Source of the DNA: Prunus persica
Lineage: Eukaryota; Streptophyta; Magnoliopsida; Rosales; Rosaceae
Assembly (NCBI RefSeq): GCF_000346465.2
Contig: NC_034011.1
Location: forward strand, 5,236,440-5,300,439
DNA: 64,000 bases
Direction: 5' to 3'
Every line of letters begins with the position of its first letter. Within the stretch, counting starts at the first letter, position 1. Shown piece after piece: positions 34,000 through 46,475 of the stretch. The notes beneath the pieces are model-generated. The model was not told the origin of the DNA, did not search any database, and saw only the letters and a list, made by a program, of their open reading frames with translations. The position numbers were made by a program, and so were the translations under genes.

Positions 34000-36900
34000 A
34001 TGGAGGAAAGCAGTAGGGGAGATTATAAGTCATCGAGGGGAAGTGGAAGTTTTAAGTCTACATTGTCAGGAAGATCAAGTCCGCGAAATTCTCCTTCATT
34101 TCGGAGATTGAATTCAAGCCGAACTCCACGGAGAGAAGCTAGAAGCAGCGGAGGTGTGCAGTGGTTTCGGAGCAATCGATTATTGTTTTGGTTGTTATTG
34201 ATTACCCTTTGGGCTTATCTTGGATTTTATTTTCAGTCCAGTTGGGCTCATAACAACAAGGAGAACTTCTTGGGGTTTGGAAATAAAGCAAGCAATGGAA
34301 ACTCAGACACTGAACAGAATGCGAGGAGAGATTTGCTTGCCAGTGACAGTTCTATGGCAGTTAAGAATGAGACCAACCAAAATCAAGTAAAAGCTGGTAA
34401 AAGCATAGATGTGGTTTTGACGAAAAAGGAGAATGGAGTTTCATCTCGTCGAAGCGCAAGTTCAAAGAAGAGGAGTAAAAAATCAGCTCGTAGTCTACGT
34501 GGTAAAGTGCATGGTAAGCAGAAGAAAACAGTGGAGGTTGAAGGCCATGAGACTGAGGAGCAGGAACTGGACATTCCTAAGACAAATACTTCTTATGGGA
34601 TGCTTGTTGGTCCATTTGGCTTTGTAGAAGATAGAACGTTGGAATGGAGTCCTAAAACGCGGTCTGGAACCTGTGACAGGAAGGGGGACTTTGCACGTCT
34701 TGTTTGGTCTAGGAGATTTCTATTAATATTCCATGAACTTTCGATGACTGGGGCTCCACTTTCTATGATGGAGCTGGCAACAGAGCTTTTGAGCTGTGGA
34801 GCCACGGTTTCTGCTGTAGTTCTTAGCAAGAAGGGTGGCTTGATGCCAGAGCTAGCAAGGAGAAGAATCAAGGTGCTTGAGGACAAAGTAGAACAAAGCT
34901 TCAAAACTGCCATGAAGGCAGATCTAGTCATTGCCGGGTCAGCAGTGTGTGCATCATGGATTGGTGAGAACTATTTTCCAAAAATCCGTTAATGTAATTA
35001 ATAAAATTTAAATTCAGTGCATTTGCTGATCTCAAAAAGTTTAAAGTGCATAATATTAACTAATCAACTCTACCTCCATTTTTCTCTGGGATGCATCAGA
35101 TATAAATTTCCAGTCAGTATTCCATTTGTAATTTCTAATTTGTATCTACATGGTTTCCTTCTTTTAACACTTTATTTTCTGTTGGTTTTTTCTTGTCATT
35201 AAAATTTCTGTTAAACTAAGTGACAATCATCTTAGCTATTTTATTAATTGACAGAAAGTGCCATTCTTAAGTGTGAAGTTGATTTGCTTTGCTTCATTTG
35301 CATGTATCATGTGGTATACTACAATACTAATAGACAATCAACATTTTATTTCAGATCAATACATGGATCATTTTCCAGCTGGTGCAAGTCAAATTGCTTG
35401 GTGGATCATGGAAAACCGGAGAGAATACTTTGATCGGGCGAAGGTTGTGCTTAACCGAGTGAAAATGCTGGCTTTTCTATCAGAATCACAGTCTAAACAA
35501 TGGCTAGATTGGTGCGAAGAAGAAAAGATTAAGCTGAGGTCTCAGCCTGCAGTTGTACCACTCTCTATTAATGATGAGCTGGCCTTTGTAGCTGGCATAG
35601 GTTGTTCACTTAATACTCCATCTTCTAGTACTGAGAAGATGCTCGAGAAAAGGCAGTTATTGCGAGATTCAGTCAGAAAGGAAATGGGGTTAACAGACAA
35701 TGATATGCTTGTGATGTCTCTGAGCAGTATAAACCCTGGAAAGGGGCAGCTCTTGCTTCTTGAATCAGCACGCTTGGTGATCGAAGAACCTCTGAAATAT
35801 AATTCTAAGATAAAAAACCCAGTACGTAAACGCCAAGCCCGCTCTACCTTGGCTAGAAAACATCACTTGAGAGCTTTGTTTCAAGAGTTGAATGATGATG
35901 GTGTATCATCAAATGAATTACCACTGTCCAACGAATCTGATGTCCAGTTGAATGAACCCCAGAAAAAAAAATTGCGGTTACGTAGTCTCTATACCTCTTT
36001 TGATGATACAGGTGATTTGACCTTCAATGTCACTCATAAGAGGAAAGTGTTGTCGGATAATGGAGGAACACTGGAACAGTCTGTTAAATTTCTTATTGGT
36101 TCTGTTGGATCTAAGAGCAATAAGGTGCTTTATGTCAAAGAACTTTTAGGATTCCTATCTCAGCATTCAAACATGTCAAAGTCAGTGTTGTGGACTCCCG
36201 CAACCACACGTGTAGCTGCATTATACTCTGCAGCTGATGTTTATGTCATGAACTCTCAGGTGATCCATCTTCTTAGTCTTAAGTGCTCTTATTTATGATG
36301 AGTGCATAGAGAAAAGCTATGGTTTTTTGCTTTTTAAATTAATTATATATAATGCTCAAATAGGGGAAAGAAAAAAATTCAACTGTGATTTTACGCATTT
36401 AAATGGTGGAGTCCCATGTCATAACAGAAGCACAATGTGTATGGTAGTATTGCTTGTTTGAATAAAAATCTTTTGTCAGTCTAATTTTTTAAGATGTACC
36501 ACGACTGAGGACAGACACGTGGAACTTCCTTTTCCACATGAGAAGATGGTATCTTTGGCAGTATTAATTGAGAACAAATCAGGTGATCATGAATCATGTC
36601 GAACAATTGTTGATAGAATAAGGTTGATTTTCCGATCTCTCTGAAGATTGATTTTGTTTTTTTTTAATATAAGGTCATTGCAAAAAGAAAAATATTGAAC
36701 AGGGAGCAGCTTGTGTGCACTCCACTGTGTGCACAAGTTTGATATGCCTTGTAGTATTAGCGAGGACTGCTCTCAAGTATTCAGACTTTTCTTCTGTATC
36801 GCAAATTCATGAATTCTATTGTAGATATCAATCCAATGATCTTGTCAAGAAAAAAAAATACACAAATAATAATAATAATAATAATAATACCAGGCTCTTG

Positions 36901-38201
36901 TAATCCAACTGCAAAATCATTGGTTCAACCCCCTAGTAGATTTCATCTGGTATAATGCATGTATGCATACCACCAAATGCTATTGTTCTGTTTAAAGCAT
37001 GGATTCCGTTCTTGGAAATCTAATTTTGTGTTTGTAACCCCACTTCTCATTTCAGTTGAATTTATAATCTTGATTTATGCTTGTACTCATTTAACTCATT
37101 ATCCTATTTTATTTGGAAATAACACTATATGTAAAATGGTGTACAGGGACTGGGAGAAACTTTTGGGAGAGTTACAATTGAAGCCATGGCATTCGGTCTT
37201 CCGGTATGACATCTGACTTGATTTTATTCCTCATCTTAAGGCCCGCTAGGATGATAGTTATACTGATGACATTTAGTCTCGCTAACTGAACCTACATATG
37301 CAAAGACATGCTATATGACTGTTGTGTGGCATAATCTTTCATTTCTGTCCACCTTCTGCGGTAGCATGAGTCATTACAATCAACAACAATGTTGATCAAA
37401 CTCCAAAAAAACTATAATAAAAAAACGGGAACATAAGGCTTAATTAAATTAGTTGATAACCAGTTGGACCTTAGGTATATTCTGGGGAGTTTCTGCAGCC
37501 AAGAAATAGGGCCCATCAAACAGTATAAATTGTTATGGCCTGTCAGACAGACACCGCATAACAAGTCTCCTATTGAGATCAGTAAACCTGTATTTATAGG
37601 GAGATGGGAGCTCATCTTCATAAACATGGTTATCAGGATTAAGTGAAAGTATCCTTCATTAGAAATAGAATTTGAATTGGCTGCAATGATGAAAAACCAG
37701 TGATTGTTTGTGCAGATTAGCATTGTAACGCCTTTCCCTGTTTTTTTCCTCTTAAAACAACATGAACCATGTAGAAGTACAGAATTAAAACCTGCTTGAA
37801 ACAAAATGGCATTACTATCTGTCGTCCGTACAATATCATTCCTATTTTCTACGAGTTTGACTCTCAAATGCAACTTCATTTCCATGCTGCTTTAGATCTT
37901 TTTGTGCACCGGACCTTGAATAGAATCAAATGAATGATGTCATTTTATGGAGCAGGTGCTTGGAACAGAAGCTGGAGGTACAACAGAGATTGTTGAACAC
38001 AATGTAACAGGTCTGCTGCATCCTGTTGGGCATCCCGGAACTCGTGTCCTTGCTGAAAATATCCGGTTTTTGCTTAAAAGCCCAAATGCAAGGAAGCAAA
38101 TGGGATTGAAAGGAAGAGAGAAAGTAGAGAGGATGTACTTAAAGCGCCACATGTACAAGAGATTTGTAGACGTTCTTCTCAAGTGCATGAGACCCAAATA
38201 A
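34000..38201 (+). CDS. GT4-like glycosyltransferase, type II membrane protein
   Basis: Four coding exons (34000-34963, 35355-36259, 37147-37203, 37956-38201) join in frame to 723 aa. Residues 1-60 are a Ser/Arg-rich cytosolic tail, and 61-78 are one membrane segment (LLFWLLLITLWAYLGFYF), as in Golgi type II enzymes. A Lys/Ser-rich stem follows. The N-terminal Rossmann half starts near FLLIFHELSMTGAPLSMMEL. The C-terminal half has the retaining-GT EX7E motif (E627-E635, GETFGRVTIEAMAFGLP) encoded mostly by the 57-nt third exon, then LGTEAGGTTEIV. A basic, poorly conserved insertion interrupts the GT-B fold in exon 2. It resembles the Arabidopsis family with At1g52420 and At3g15940 (recalled). 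The sugar donor and acceptor are unknown. The gene appears intact. Confidence 0.88.
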
Positions 38202-38724
38202 CGTCTCTCATTTGAGACATTCTCATTCTTTTATTTCTTCTCAAATTTAGAGGGTGCTGTGAGTATGGGAATTATGTTGCTCCGGCCAAATGATATTATA
38301 GATGCCAAGTTTGAGATTTTCTTGACGAAGTGTAGGAAACGTTTTTGATTGATTGAAAGGTTATTAGTTTAAAAATGAAGCTGAATGCTTTTTTCGTGTG
38401 ATAATGTCAAATGGTTAAGCGCATTTATTCATCTACCGATGTATTGTTTTCGATTCCCTCCTCTCATTATCGATTTATAAATTTTTTAAAAAAAAAGTTG
38501 TTTTACTAAACACTAAGTGCAGAATTTGTATCTCCAAATAACAGCCTGACTCAACATGACCTCTGTACTCCTTAGGCACCTCCGCTCTTGTCCAACTGTA
38601 GCTATTCAAATATAGCCCGGTTTTATTAATGTTTCTTAAAAATAGTATAGCTATGCAGCTATATTCAATTTTTAAAAAAAAAAAAAATGGTATAGCCGAG
38701 CGATGTGTGTATATATATATATAC
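38202..38724. other. Glycosyltransferase 3' region, then two degenerate dyads
   Basis: The 3' UTR probably ends within the first 200 bp. At 38644-38664 and 38694-38706 are decayed copies of the GTATAGCC dyad separated by a poly-A spacer, followed by a TA microsatellite. No gene is present. Confidence 0.5.
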
Positions 38725-38888
38725 ACAGTCCCCTTCTATTGAGGGATCCCTCAAATAATTTTATTTGAGGGGCGCCCTTTAGGGCACCCTACCATTTTTT
38801 TCTCAATGATCCAAACCATCTATTTTTTAGGTCTTCATTTATAGATCATCCTTACAAAAAATTAGACAAATCGGAAACCGTTTCGACA
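38725..38888 (+). mobile_element. Truncated MITE, joined to pararetrovirus sequence
   Basis: It matches the first ~165 bp of the complete MITE at 18635-19029 almost base for base and then stops abruptly at TTTCGACAT. The next base begins pararetrovirus coding sequence. The right half of the MITE is absent on the far side. Confidence 0.85.
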
Positions 38889-40707
38889 TTCAGGAGCCGA
38901 TTTAAATTGTATTCAGGAAGGCCTAGTTCCAACCCAATTTTATAAGAAATCAAGAGAAGTTTTAGGAACAACGTCTGGTAAAGCATTAAAATTAAATTAT
39001 GAATTACCCAAAGCCCATGTATGCCAAAATAACATATGTTTTAAAACGTCTTTTGTTTTAATTCAAAATATCACGGATGAAGTCATTTTAGGTTTACCCT
39101 TTATCTCTTTACTTTACCCTTTCCAAGTAGAATATGATGGCGTTACTTCCAGTCACCTAGGTGAAAGAGTTAAATTTGAGTTTTTAACCAAACCAGAATT
39201 ACACAATCTTAGGTTTTTACAGAAGTCAGTAGTTTCCAAATCAGTTAGATTAATTCAAAATAAGACAAAACAAGTTAATTTTCTCAAGCAAGAAATTAAG
39301 TTTAAACGTGTAGAACAACAGTTAGTAGATCAATCTTTACAGTCTCAAATAATTGAATTTGAAGAAAAATTAAAAAATGAAGTTTGTTCTGATTTACCTA
39401 ATGCTTTTTGGCACTGAAAGCAACATGTCGTTACTTTACCTTACGTTAAAACTTTTAGTGAAAAGAATATTCCCACTAAAGCCCGTCCAATCCAGATGAG
39501 TCAAGAGTTAATGGAATTATGTAAACAGGAAGTCACCGAGTTAGTCCAGAAAAGAATAGTTAGAAAAAGTAAATCACCCTGGTCATGTCCAGCTTTTTAT
39601 GTTCAGAAAAATGCAGAGTTAGAAAGAGGAGCCCCTCGTTTAGTAATCAATTATAAGCCCCTTAATGCAGTACTTGAATGGATTAGGTATCCAATCCCAA
39701 ATAAAAGAGATTTAGTCAATTAGTTAGAGAAAGCGGTTATTTTTAGCAAATTCGATATGAAAAGTGGTTTCTGGCAAATTCAAATTAAAGAATCAGATAG
39801 ATATAAGACTGCCTTCGTAACCCCTTTTGGTTATTATGAATGGAATGTCATGCCCTTTGGATTAAAAAATGCTCCTAGTGAAATTTTTAATCAATATAGT
39901 CAATTTTCCATAGTTTACATTGATGATGTCTTAATTTTTTCAGAGTCAATTGAGCAACATTGGAAGCATTTAAATAAATTCCTTCAGATAATCAAGCAAA
40001 ACGGTTTAGTTCTTTCAGCTAAGAAAATTAAGTTATTTCAAACCAATGTTAGATTTTTAGGATTTAATATTAATCAATCTCAGATAAGCCCAATTGATCG
40101 AGTTATCCACTTTGCTGATAAGTTCCCAGATCAAATTTTAGATAAGAATCAATTACAGAGATTTTTAGGATCATTGAATTATATTTCTGATTTTTATAAA
40201 AATTTAAGAAAATTATGCAAGCCCCTGTTTGATTGTCTCCAGAGCAATCTTCCTGCTTGGACTCCTGGTCATACAGAAATAGTTAAACAAATTAAAGTTC
40301 ATGTCAAGTCTCTTCCATGCCTTGGTATTCCTTCAGCCAATTCTTTGAAAATTGTCGAGACAGATGCTTCTGAGTCTGGTTATGGTGGTATCCTAAAGCA
40401 AAGAGTTTCCCTTGGGTCACCAGAGCAAATTGTCCGATTTCGTTCCGGAGTTTGGAGTCAATCTCAAATTAATTATAGTACTATTAAAAAAGAAATTTTA
40501 TCTATAGTATTATACATCAGTAAATTTCAAGATGATCTTTTAAATCAAATTTTTTTAGTTAGAGTTGATTGCAAATCTGCAAAGCATGTTTTAGAAAAAG
40601 ATGTTAAAAATATAGCTAGTAAACAGATTTTTGCACTATGGCAAGCCATTCTGAGTGTTTTTTATTTTGAGATTGAATATTTGAGAGGTAGTGAAAATAG
40701 TATACCT
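38889..40707 (+). pseudogene. Endogenous pararetrovirus (Caulimoviridae) PR-RT-RH fragment
   Basis: One plus-strand frame covers three polyprotein domains in order. The aspartic protease starts directly at its active-site loop (flap-side motif VILGLPFISLLYPF). The reverse transcriptase has MKSGFWQIQI, the catalytic IVYIDDVLIFS and FLGSLNYISDF. RNase H begins ETDASESGYGGIL and ends near LRGSENS. Caulimovirid affinity is judged from these blocks; a Ty3-type retroelement is the alternative. Breaks are an in-frame TGA (39415-39417), an in-frame TAG (39721-39723), a small in-frame gap just before the YIDD motif, and truncation at both ends. Movement and coat domains are absent. It is a dead fossil copy. 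Confidence 0.85.
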
Positions 40708-41208
40708 ATATATATATATATATAGGATCCTTTTTTTCTTTTAAATATTTTCCCCGATTTTCGTTTATCGATAAGAGTAATTTATAGCATTATCCATTAC
40801 TATTTTGTTAGTGCCCCAGTCTCTATTATCCCCTTTTTATTTTTCACTTTTCTAGAGTCATTACTTGTATAAAGAATTTAACACTTTCTCGTTCAATAAT
40901 CTATTATACATGTATGTACTTATTTTTTAATAATACATCTGTGTTCTGTACACGACTTAAAGGCTCGGTAAAACTTTAGCTTTTTAAAAAGCCGCGCGGC
41001 TATACTTATTTTGACATGTGGCTGCCTATTCGCTAGGCGGGTTGTCTTTAAAAAATATATATAGAATAGCCGCGCGGCTATACTTAGTTTTTTTCTGAAT
41101 TTTTTTTAAAAAATAGTACAGCCCCACTGCTATATTGGGTTCTATTAATGTTTCTTAAAAATAGTATAGTCAGGCGGCTATATATATATATTTAGTGTAG
41201 ACTTACAG

Positions 41209-41290
41209 AGGCGCAAGGAGGTGCACCTGCACCTCTTCTCGTCGGAAAAAAGCCATGGAGGTGCTATATTTGCCTCTCTGCGCTAGCGCC
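41209..41290 (-). mobile_element. Fragment of a hAT-like element
   Basis: GAGGCGCAAGGAGGTGCACC and the following bases match, in reverse complement, the right end of the hAT-like element at 5231-5726 (GGTGCAGCTGCACCTCCTTG). A hAT-type end (GGATCCACCACTG) also occurs at about 42280. Confidence 0.6.
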
Positions 41291-41639
41291 CAAGGTTTTA
41301 AAGCGTTATGTAAGGGGTCTGGAAATCACCTCAAGGAGCCAATCATTTGGCAAGTTACACAAACTAGCATGGTTCAAGGCAATGCAAGGTGCACGATGTG
41401 TTGCAGAGGTGCCTCTGATGGAAGCTGAGGCGATGGTTGACGAAGGAAGAAGATAACTCTATACCCTAATTTTCTTTTTCACAAACGACGTCGTCCTTTA
41501 GTTTTGTTTAATGAAACGCAGGTTTCAATGAAAGTTTTTTTAAAAGTCAAACTCTACCGTTTTGGTGAAATAAAATTCCTTTTCCTACCCAACTTTGACA
41601 AAATTAATAAATAAACAATAAAATTTAGCTAAAAACACT

Positions 41640-42015
41640 AGAAAGCTATTTTAGGAGCTCTCTATAAAATTTCAACTCCAACCATACTCCCTAGTTTAAA
41701 GAGTCATAAATGTTTTTAATAATTTTTAATTCAATTTTTAAATAAAGTGTAGACACCAAAGTAATAATAAAAATAGTTGGCATTAAATAAATCCTCAAAA
41801 TAATATTAAATATAGAAGTATTTAATTATAAGGAGTCACTAGGAGTCCTTTCTCTCTCCTCAAATTTAGGAGCTCCTAGAAGTCTCCTTATTTTAGGAGC
41901 TCCTAGAAGTCTCCTTATTTTAGGAGCTGGATAGAGAGTATGGTTGAAGATGGGTATTCCTCCCTAAATTTTAGCTAAGGAGGTGATTTAGGAAGTCCAT
42001 TGTGGATGTTGCCCA
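41640..42015. mobile_element. Rearranged Tourist-like MITE
   Basis: It shares with 22282-24484 the AGCTATTTTAGGAGCTCT and CAACTCCAACCATACTCC runs. It also shares the AGCTAAAATTTAG block, here on the opposite strand near the right end. AGGAGCTCCTAGAAGTCTCC is tandemly duplicated inside. The left TIR is missing. Confidence 0.5.
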
Positions 42016-42949
42016 ACTAGTTAAAACTGAAATGTTGAGTCTTGACCAATCTATTAAAACCTGTCACAGCTTTTCTACAAACCTTCCCTAGCTTATTCCT
42101 ATTTCTTTAGCAAGTCAGCCTAGATAAAAATAGTTTTAAGATTGATTATTTAGCTTCAATTACTTGATTATAGCTATTGTAATATATATTTCATTATAAT
42201 AATCATTTTAATATGTTCTTTAATTTTTTCTTAATTCTGTCCTATCAAAATCTTATTGCCCCTCCCTTGAAAACTTCATGGATCCACCACTGTATATATT
42301 TTGAGGATCCTTTTTTTCTTTTCAATTTTTTTGATAAGAGTAGTTTAGAGCATTATCCATTACTATTTTGCTTTTTTATTTTTTTACTTTTCCAGAGTTA
42401 TTACCCGTATAAAGAATTTACCACTTTCACGTTCAATAATCTATTATACATGTACGTACCTATTTTTCAATAATACATCCGTGTTCTATACAAGGCTTAA
42501 ATGCTCAGTAAAATTCATGGTTTTTAAAAAGCAAACGTACAATACTCGTACATATTTTTTTATGAATACACGTACTTTTTACAAAATTTTCAATAAGACA
42601 CAAAATTCACATATTATACAAATAATTCTCACATATTATTGAATAAAAATAATATATATTTTAAAATATTATATAGTGGCCGAACTTTTTAAGTTGTAAT
42701 TTGCCAAAATTTTGCCGAATAAAACATGTATATATATATATTTTTTTTATGTCTAGTATTTTATAAATAGTATAGCAGCTCGGCTATATTCGGTTTTTCC
42801 TGATACTTTTAAAAAATAATATCGTTGAATGGCTATACTCGGTTTTATTAATGTTTCTTTGAAAAGAAGTCTACAGTTATGTTCAAGCATATGTATATTC
42901 ATCCATTGACAACTCACAAGGAAGATAATAAGACAAGATAAGATGATAC

Positions 42950-43814
42950 CTCTGCCAAGGAGGGAGAGTGAGCATGGTGTATGCAAGTTTGATCTTACTG
43001 ACAACCCCTCCCAGTGATTTAAAGCTTGCAGCAGCCTGCCTAACTGCCTTCGATACAGTTGGGTGCTGCCAGGCCCATTCAAACTGCAAAGTTCCCAAGG
43101 GAACATTAGAAAGAAGGTCCCAAATGGCCAATTAATATACATCCTAAAATAATAATAAAAAACCTTCAATCCCACTTAGTCAAATCTTAATCAGGCCCAA
43201 ATTGATCCTAGAATTGGTGCCTACTCAAGACGGGTCCCAATCAAGCTGGAAATATCCTCAAATGACAAATAATTATCGGAATATAATTCTCAAGAAATTT
43301 GTCCCAATCAATCAAATTAAAAACACAAACAGATCATACAGAGCAATCAATAGACAAGTTAATTGTAAAGAGAACAAAAGAAAGAAATTAAGAGACCTGG
43401 TAAACATAGATGCACAAGACCATCTCCAAGCACCTTGCGCTATTGCACCATTTTGCTGTCTTATACGACGCCGTGGGTTCACTGTGAATCTGTATCAGAA
43501 TCACCCAAATAAGCACAAACAAAGGCACAGAGTTCAAGTGGGCTCTCTTATTACTCCAAGCTCTACAAGAAAGTCTCAAACTTTAAAGAAGTTCAGATCG
43601 AAAATGTTCAAATCAAGATTGATCTTATTATTCTCAACAGATTGGGAATTTGAAAAAATAAAATAAAAAGAATTAGGGGAAGATGGAAGGTACCAAATAT
43701 AGGTGTGGCCTTTGTAGCGGGGGCTGCGAGAGCTCAACAGCATGCGAAGAATCGTCCTTCTTCTGCATCTTCCTCCTCCGTGATTAGGATTTCTGGGATT
43801 TCTGCTTCTTCCAT
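42950..43814 (-). pseudogene. SLX1-like GIY-YIG endonuclease pseudogene
   Basis: Three exon remnants are in order: 43814-43694 (EEGRFFAC, then after a frameshift SPRYKGHTYI), 43481-43397 (VNPRRRIRQQNGAIAQGAW, then in another frame EMVLCIY) and about 43120-42950 (LQFEWAWQHPTVSKAVRQAA, then KIKLAYTMLTLPPWQ). These are the GIY-YIG nuclease domain of SLX1, the catalytic subunit of the SLX1-SLX4 Holliday-junction resolvase. Breaks are a frameshift after FFAC, a frame change with loss of a few codons after GAW, and absence of the C-terminal zinc-binding domain, beyond which dyad-bearing repeat sequence begins. The upstream leader looks intact, so this is probably a truncated duplicate. Confidence 0.8.
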
Positions 43815-43998
43815 CTCTCTTTTCAGGCGTATCTTATTAAAATGCAGTCAATCCAATTCGACCGTTGGAATATATTAACCCTTATTTCACTGTTTGAACT
43901 CTACGCCTCAGATTCCGTTTTCTACGGTCAGGATCTTGCGCTTGTACTTGGGGAGTGACAAAGTTTTTGCCACGTGGCCGGTTGCTTCTTGATCAACC

Positions 43999-44440
43999 AA
44001 AAAAAAGGTATAGCTGGTAGTATAGCCACGCGGCTATACTTAATTTGACACGTGCCCACCTAATCGAGGGAAGGTGACTTTTTTATATATAAATAGTATA
44101 GCCGCGCCTATACTCGGATTTTTCCTTATTTTTTTAAAAAATGGTATAGTCAAAAGGCTATACTCAATTTTATTTATTATTATAAAAATAGTATAGCCGC
44201 GCCGCTATACTTTTGTTTGACATGTGGCAGCCTATTCACTAGGCGGTTTCTCTTCTTTATTTTTCTTTAAAATAGTATAGCTGCCAGGCTATACTCGGTT
44301 TTATTAATATTTCTTAAAAATAGTATAGCCGGTCGGCTATACGTGGTTGTACTAATGTTTCTTAAAAACAGTATCGCCGCGCGCCTATACTCAATTATTT
44401 TCTAATGTTTTTTAATAGTATAGCCGATCGGCTATATGCG
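43999..44440. repeat. Cluster of eight or more GTATAGCC dyads
   Basis: Copies start at about 44018, 44098, 44144, 44191, 44274, 44321, 44371 and 44416, spaced about 45-80 bp. The spacers include a repeated TTTTATTAATGTTTCTTAAAA. Several have one arm mutated or two bases lost. TTTGACA(C/T)GTG follows the copies at 44018 and 44191, as beside dyads elsewhere. Confidence 0.85.
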
Positions 44441-44965
44441 TTATATATTTTTTGAGGATCCTTTTTTTTCTTTTCAATTTTTTCCCCAATTTTCATTTAT
44501 CAATAAGAGTAGTTTATAGCATTATCCATTACTATTTTGCCAGTACCCGAGTCTCTATTATCCCATTTTCATTTTTTACTTTTTCAGAGTTAATACTCGT
44601 ATAAAGAATTTACCGCTTTCACGTTTAATAATCTATTATACATGTGTTCTGTACACGTTTTAAAGCTTCGTTAAAAATTCAAGCTTTTAAAAAAGCAAAT
44701 GTATAATACTTGTATTGTACATATATGTATGTATTTTTCATATTTAATACACATATTTTAATAAGATACCCAAAATTCACATATTATACAAATAATTCTC
44801 ACATATTATTGAAAAAACATAATATATCTTAAAATTTTAAATATATTATACTAAAATATTATATAGTTGTAAAACATATTATACAAATAATTCTCACTTT
44901 TAAGTTGTAATTTGCCAAAAAAATTTCGAATAAAACACATACATATTTTTTCATGTTTAGTATTT

Positions 44966-45790
44966 TTATAAATAGTATAGCCACCCGGCTATACTATATT
45001 TCTTTATAAATTTTTTAAAATAGTATAGCCGAGCGGTTATACTCTTTATATTTATTTTTTAGGATCCTTTTTTTCCTTAAAATTTTTTCCTGATTTTCGT
45101 TTATCGATAAGAGTAGTTTAGAGCATTATCCATTACTATTTTGTCAATACCTGAGTCTCTATTGTCCCCTTTTTATTTTTTACTTTTTCAAAGTTATTAC
45201 CCATATAAAGAATTTATCACTTTCACATTAAATAGTCTATTATACACATATGTATGTATTTTTCAATAATACATCAGTGTTCTATACACATCTTCAAGAC
45301 TTGATAAATTTCAAGCTTTTTAAAAACAAACATACAATACTTGTATTGTATATGTACGTATGTATTTTTCATGTTTAATACACATTTTTTTAAAAAAATT
45401 TCAATACGATACATAAAATTCATATATTATACAAATAATTCTCACATATAATATATTTTAAAATTTTAAGTAAAGTATATAGTGGCCGAACTTTTAAGTT
45501 CTAATTTGGTAAAAAAATTCCGAATAAAACACGTACATATTTTTTCCCGTATAGTATTTAATAAATAGTTTAGCCGCATGGCAATACTCAGTTTTATAAT
45601 GTTCCTTAAAAAATAGTATAGCCGGGCGGTTTTATTAATATATCTTAAAATTTTAAATAAATTATATTAAAATATTATATAGTGACCGAACTTTTAAGTT
45701 GTAATTTGCCAAAAAATTTCTGAATAAAACAGTATGTATTTTTTTGCATTTAGTATATTATAAATAGTATAGTCGCGCGGTTATCCTCCT
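44966..45790. repeat. Further degenerate dyads in GGATCC-type repeat
   Basis: Dyads lie at about 44972 (central CC), 45023 (one arm changed), 45567, 45618 and 45768. They become more degenerate toward the right and are interspersed with the same AT-rich blocks as upstream. Confidence 0.7.
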
Positions 45791-46475
45791 TGACGTGATG
45801 CCAGTTGGTAGAATGAAGAGAACAAAAGACTGAAAGAGCAAAGAGATGCGTCCTTCGCAATTGGTAGTGTATCCTCCTTGGACTATAATTAAGTTTGAAA
45901 TTATGTGTCCTATGAATCCTATGCAGGCGTTCACTTTGTCACAAAAGCTCAACTTGGAAAAGTTTCAAAATTGGACGGCGGTGGTTTAAAATATATTAAG
46001 CAGTATTCGCTTAGTGTTTTTTTTTAGGACCTCTCTTATTGATAAGGATGATAACAGTCACAAACTACATAGATGTTAGGACTCGAGCCCAGAACCTTTC
46101 GTGAGGAGAGCATTTGTTTCAAAATTTTGCTCAGTTAAATTTTAATTAGTGTTTAATTTTCTATTTGTATCTTAAGAAGAAAACAAATGAATTATGTGAT
46201 TATATTTTTATGCTTAGCATCTGTAAAATTGATGCATCCGTAGGTACATTACTATTATTATTATTAAAGTAAGAATAACGTTAGTACAATTTTTGAGCTA
46301 CATAATTTAATCTTTATATGCCCACAACCAATAATGTACATATGTACATGTTCATACCCTATTAATAATATGCCAACATGAAGGAAGAAAATCAATTCAG
46401 TCAAATAATTGTGCTTAATGAAAATTAGATATCATTAAAAAATGAGAATCTAATTTTCTAATAATAATTATAACA

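Larger units (their letters stand above)
40708..45800. repeat. Composite palindrome-rich repeat region
   Basis: Three motifs recur here in the same order. The first is a GGATCC-T-rich block followed by GAGTAGTTTA(T/G)AGCATTATCC (starts near 40728, 42304, 44456 and 45061). The second is a block with AATTCTCACATATTATTGAA (about 42620, 44795 and, partial, 45438). The third is a block with GTGGCCGAACTTTT (about 42677 and 45482; variant at 45681). Between them lie at least fifteen intact or decayed GTATAGCC dyads. The reverse complement of the second block is found in every unit of the 47.6-kb array, so this region is an older, inverted relative. Confidence 0.75.
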
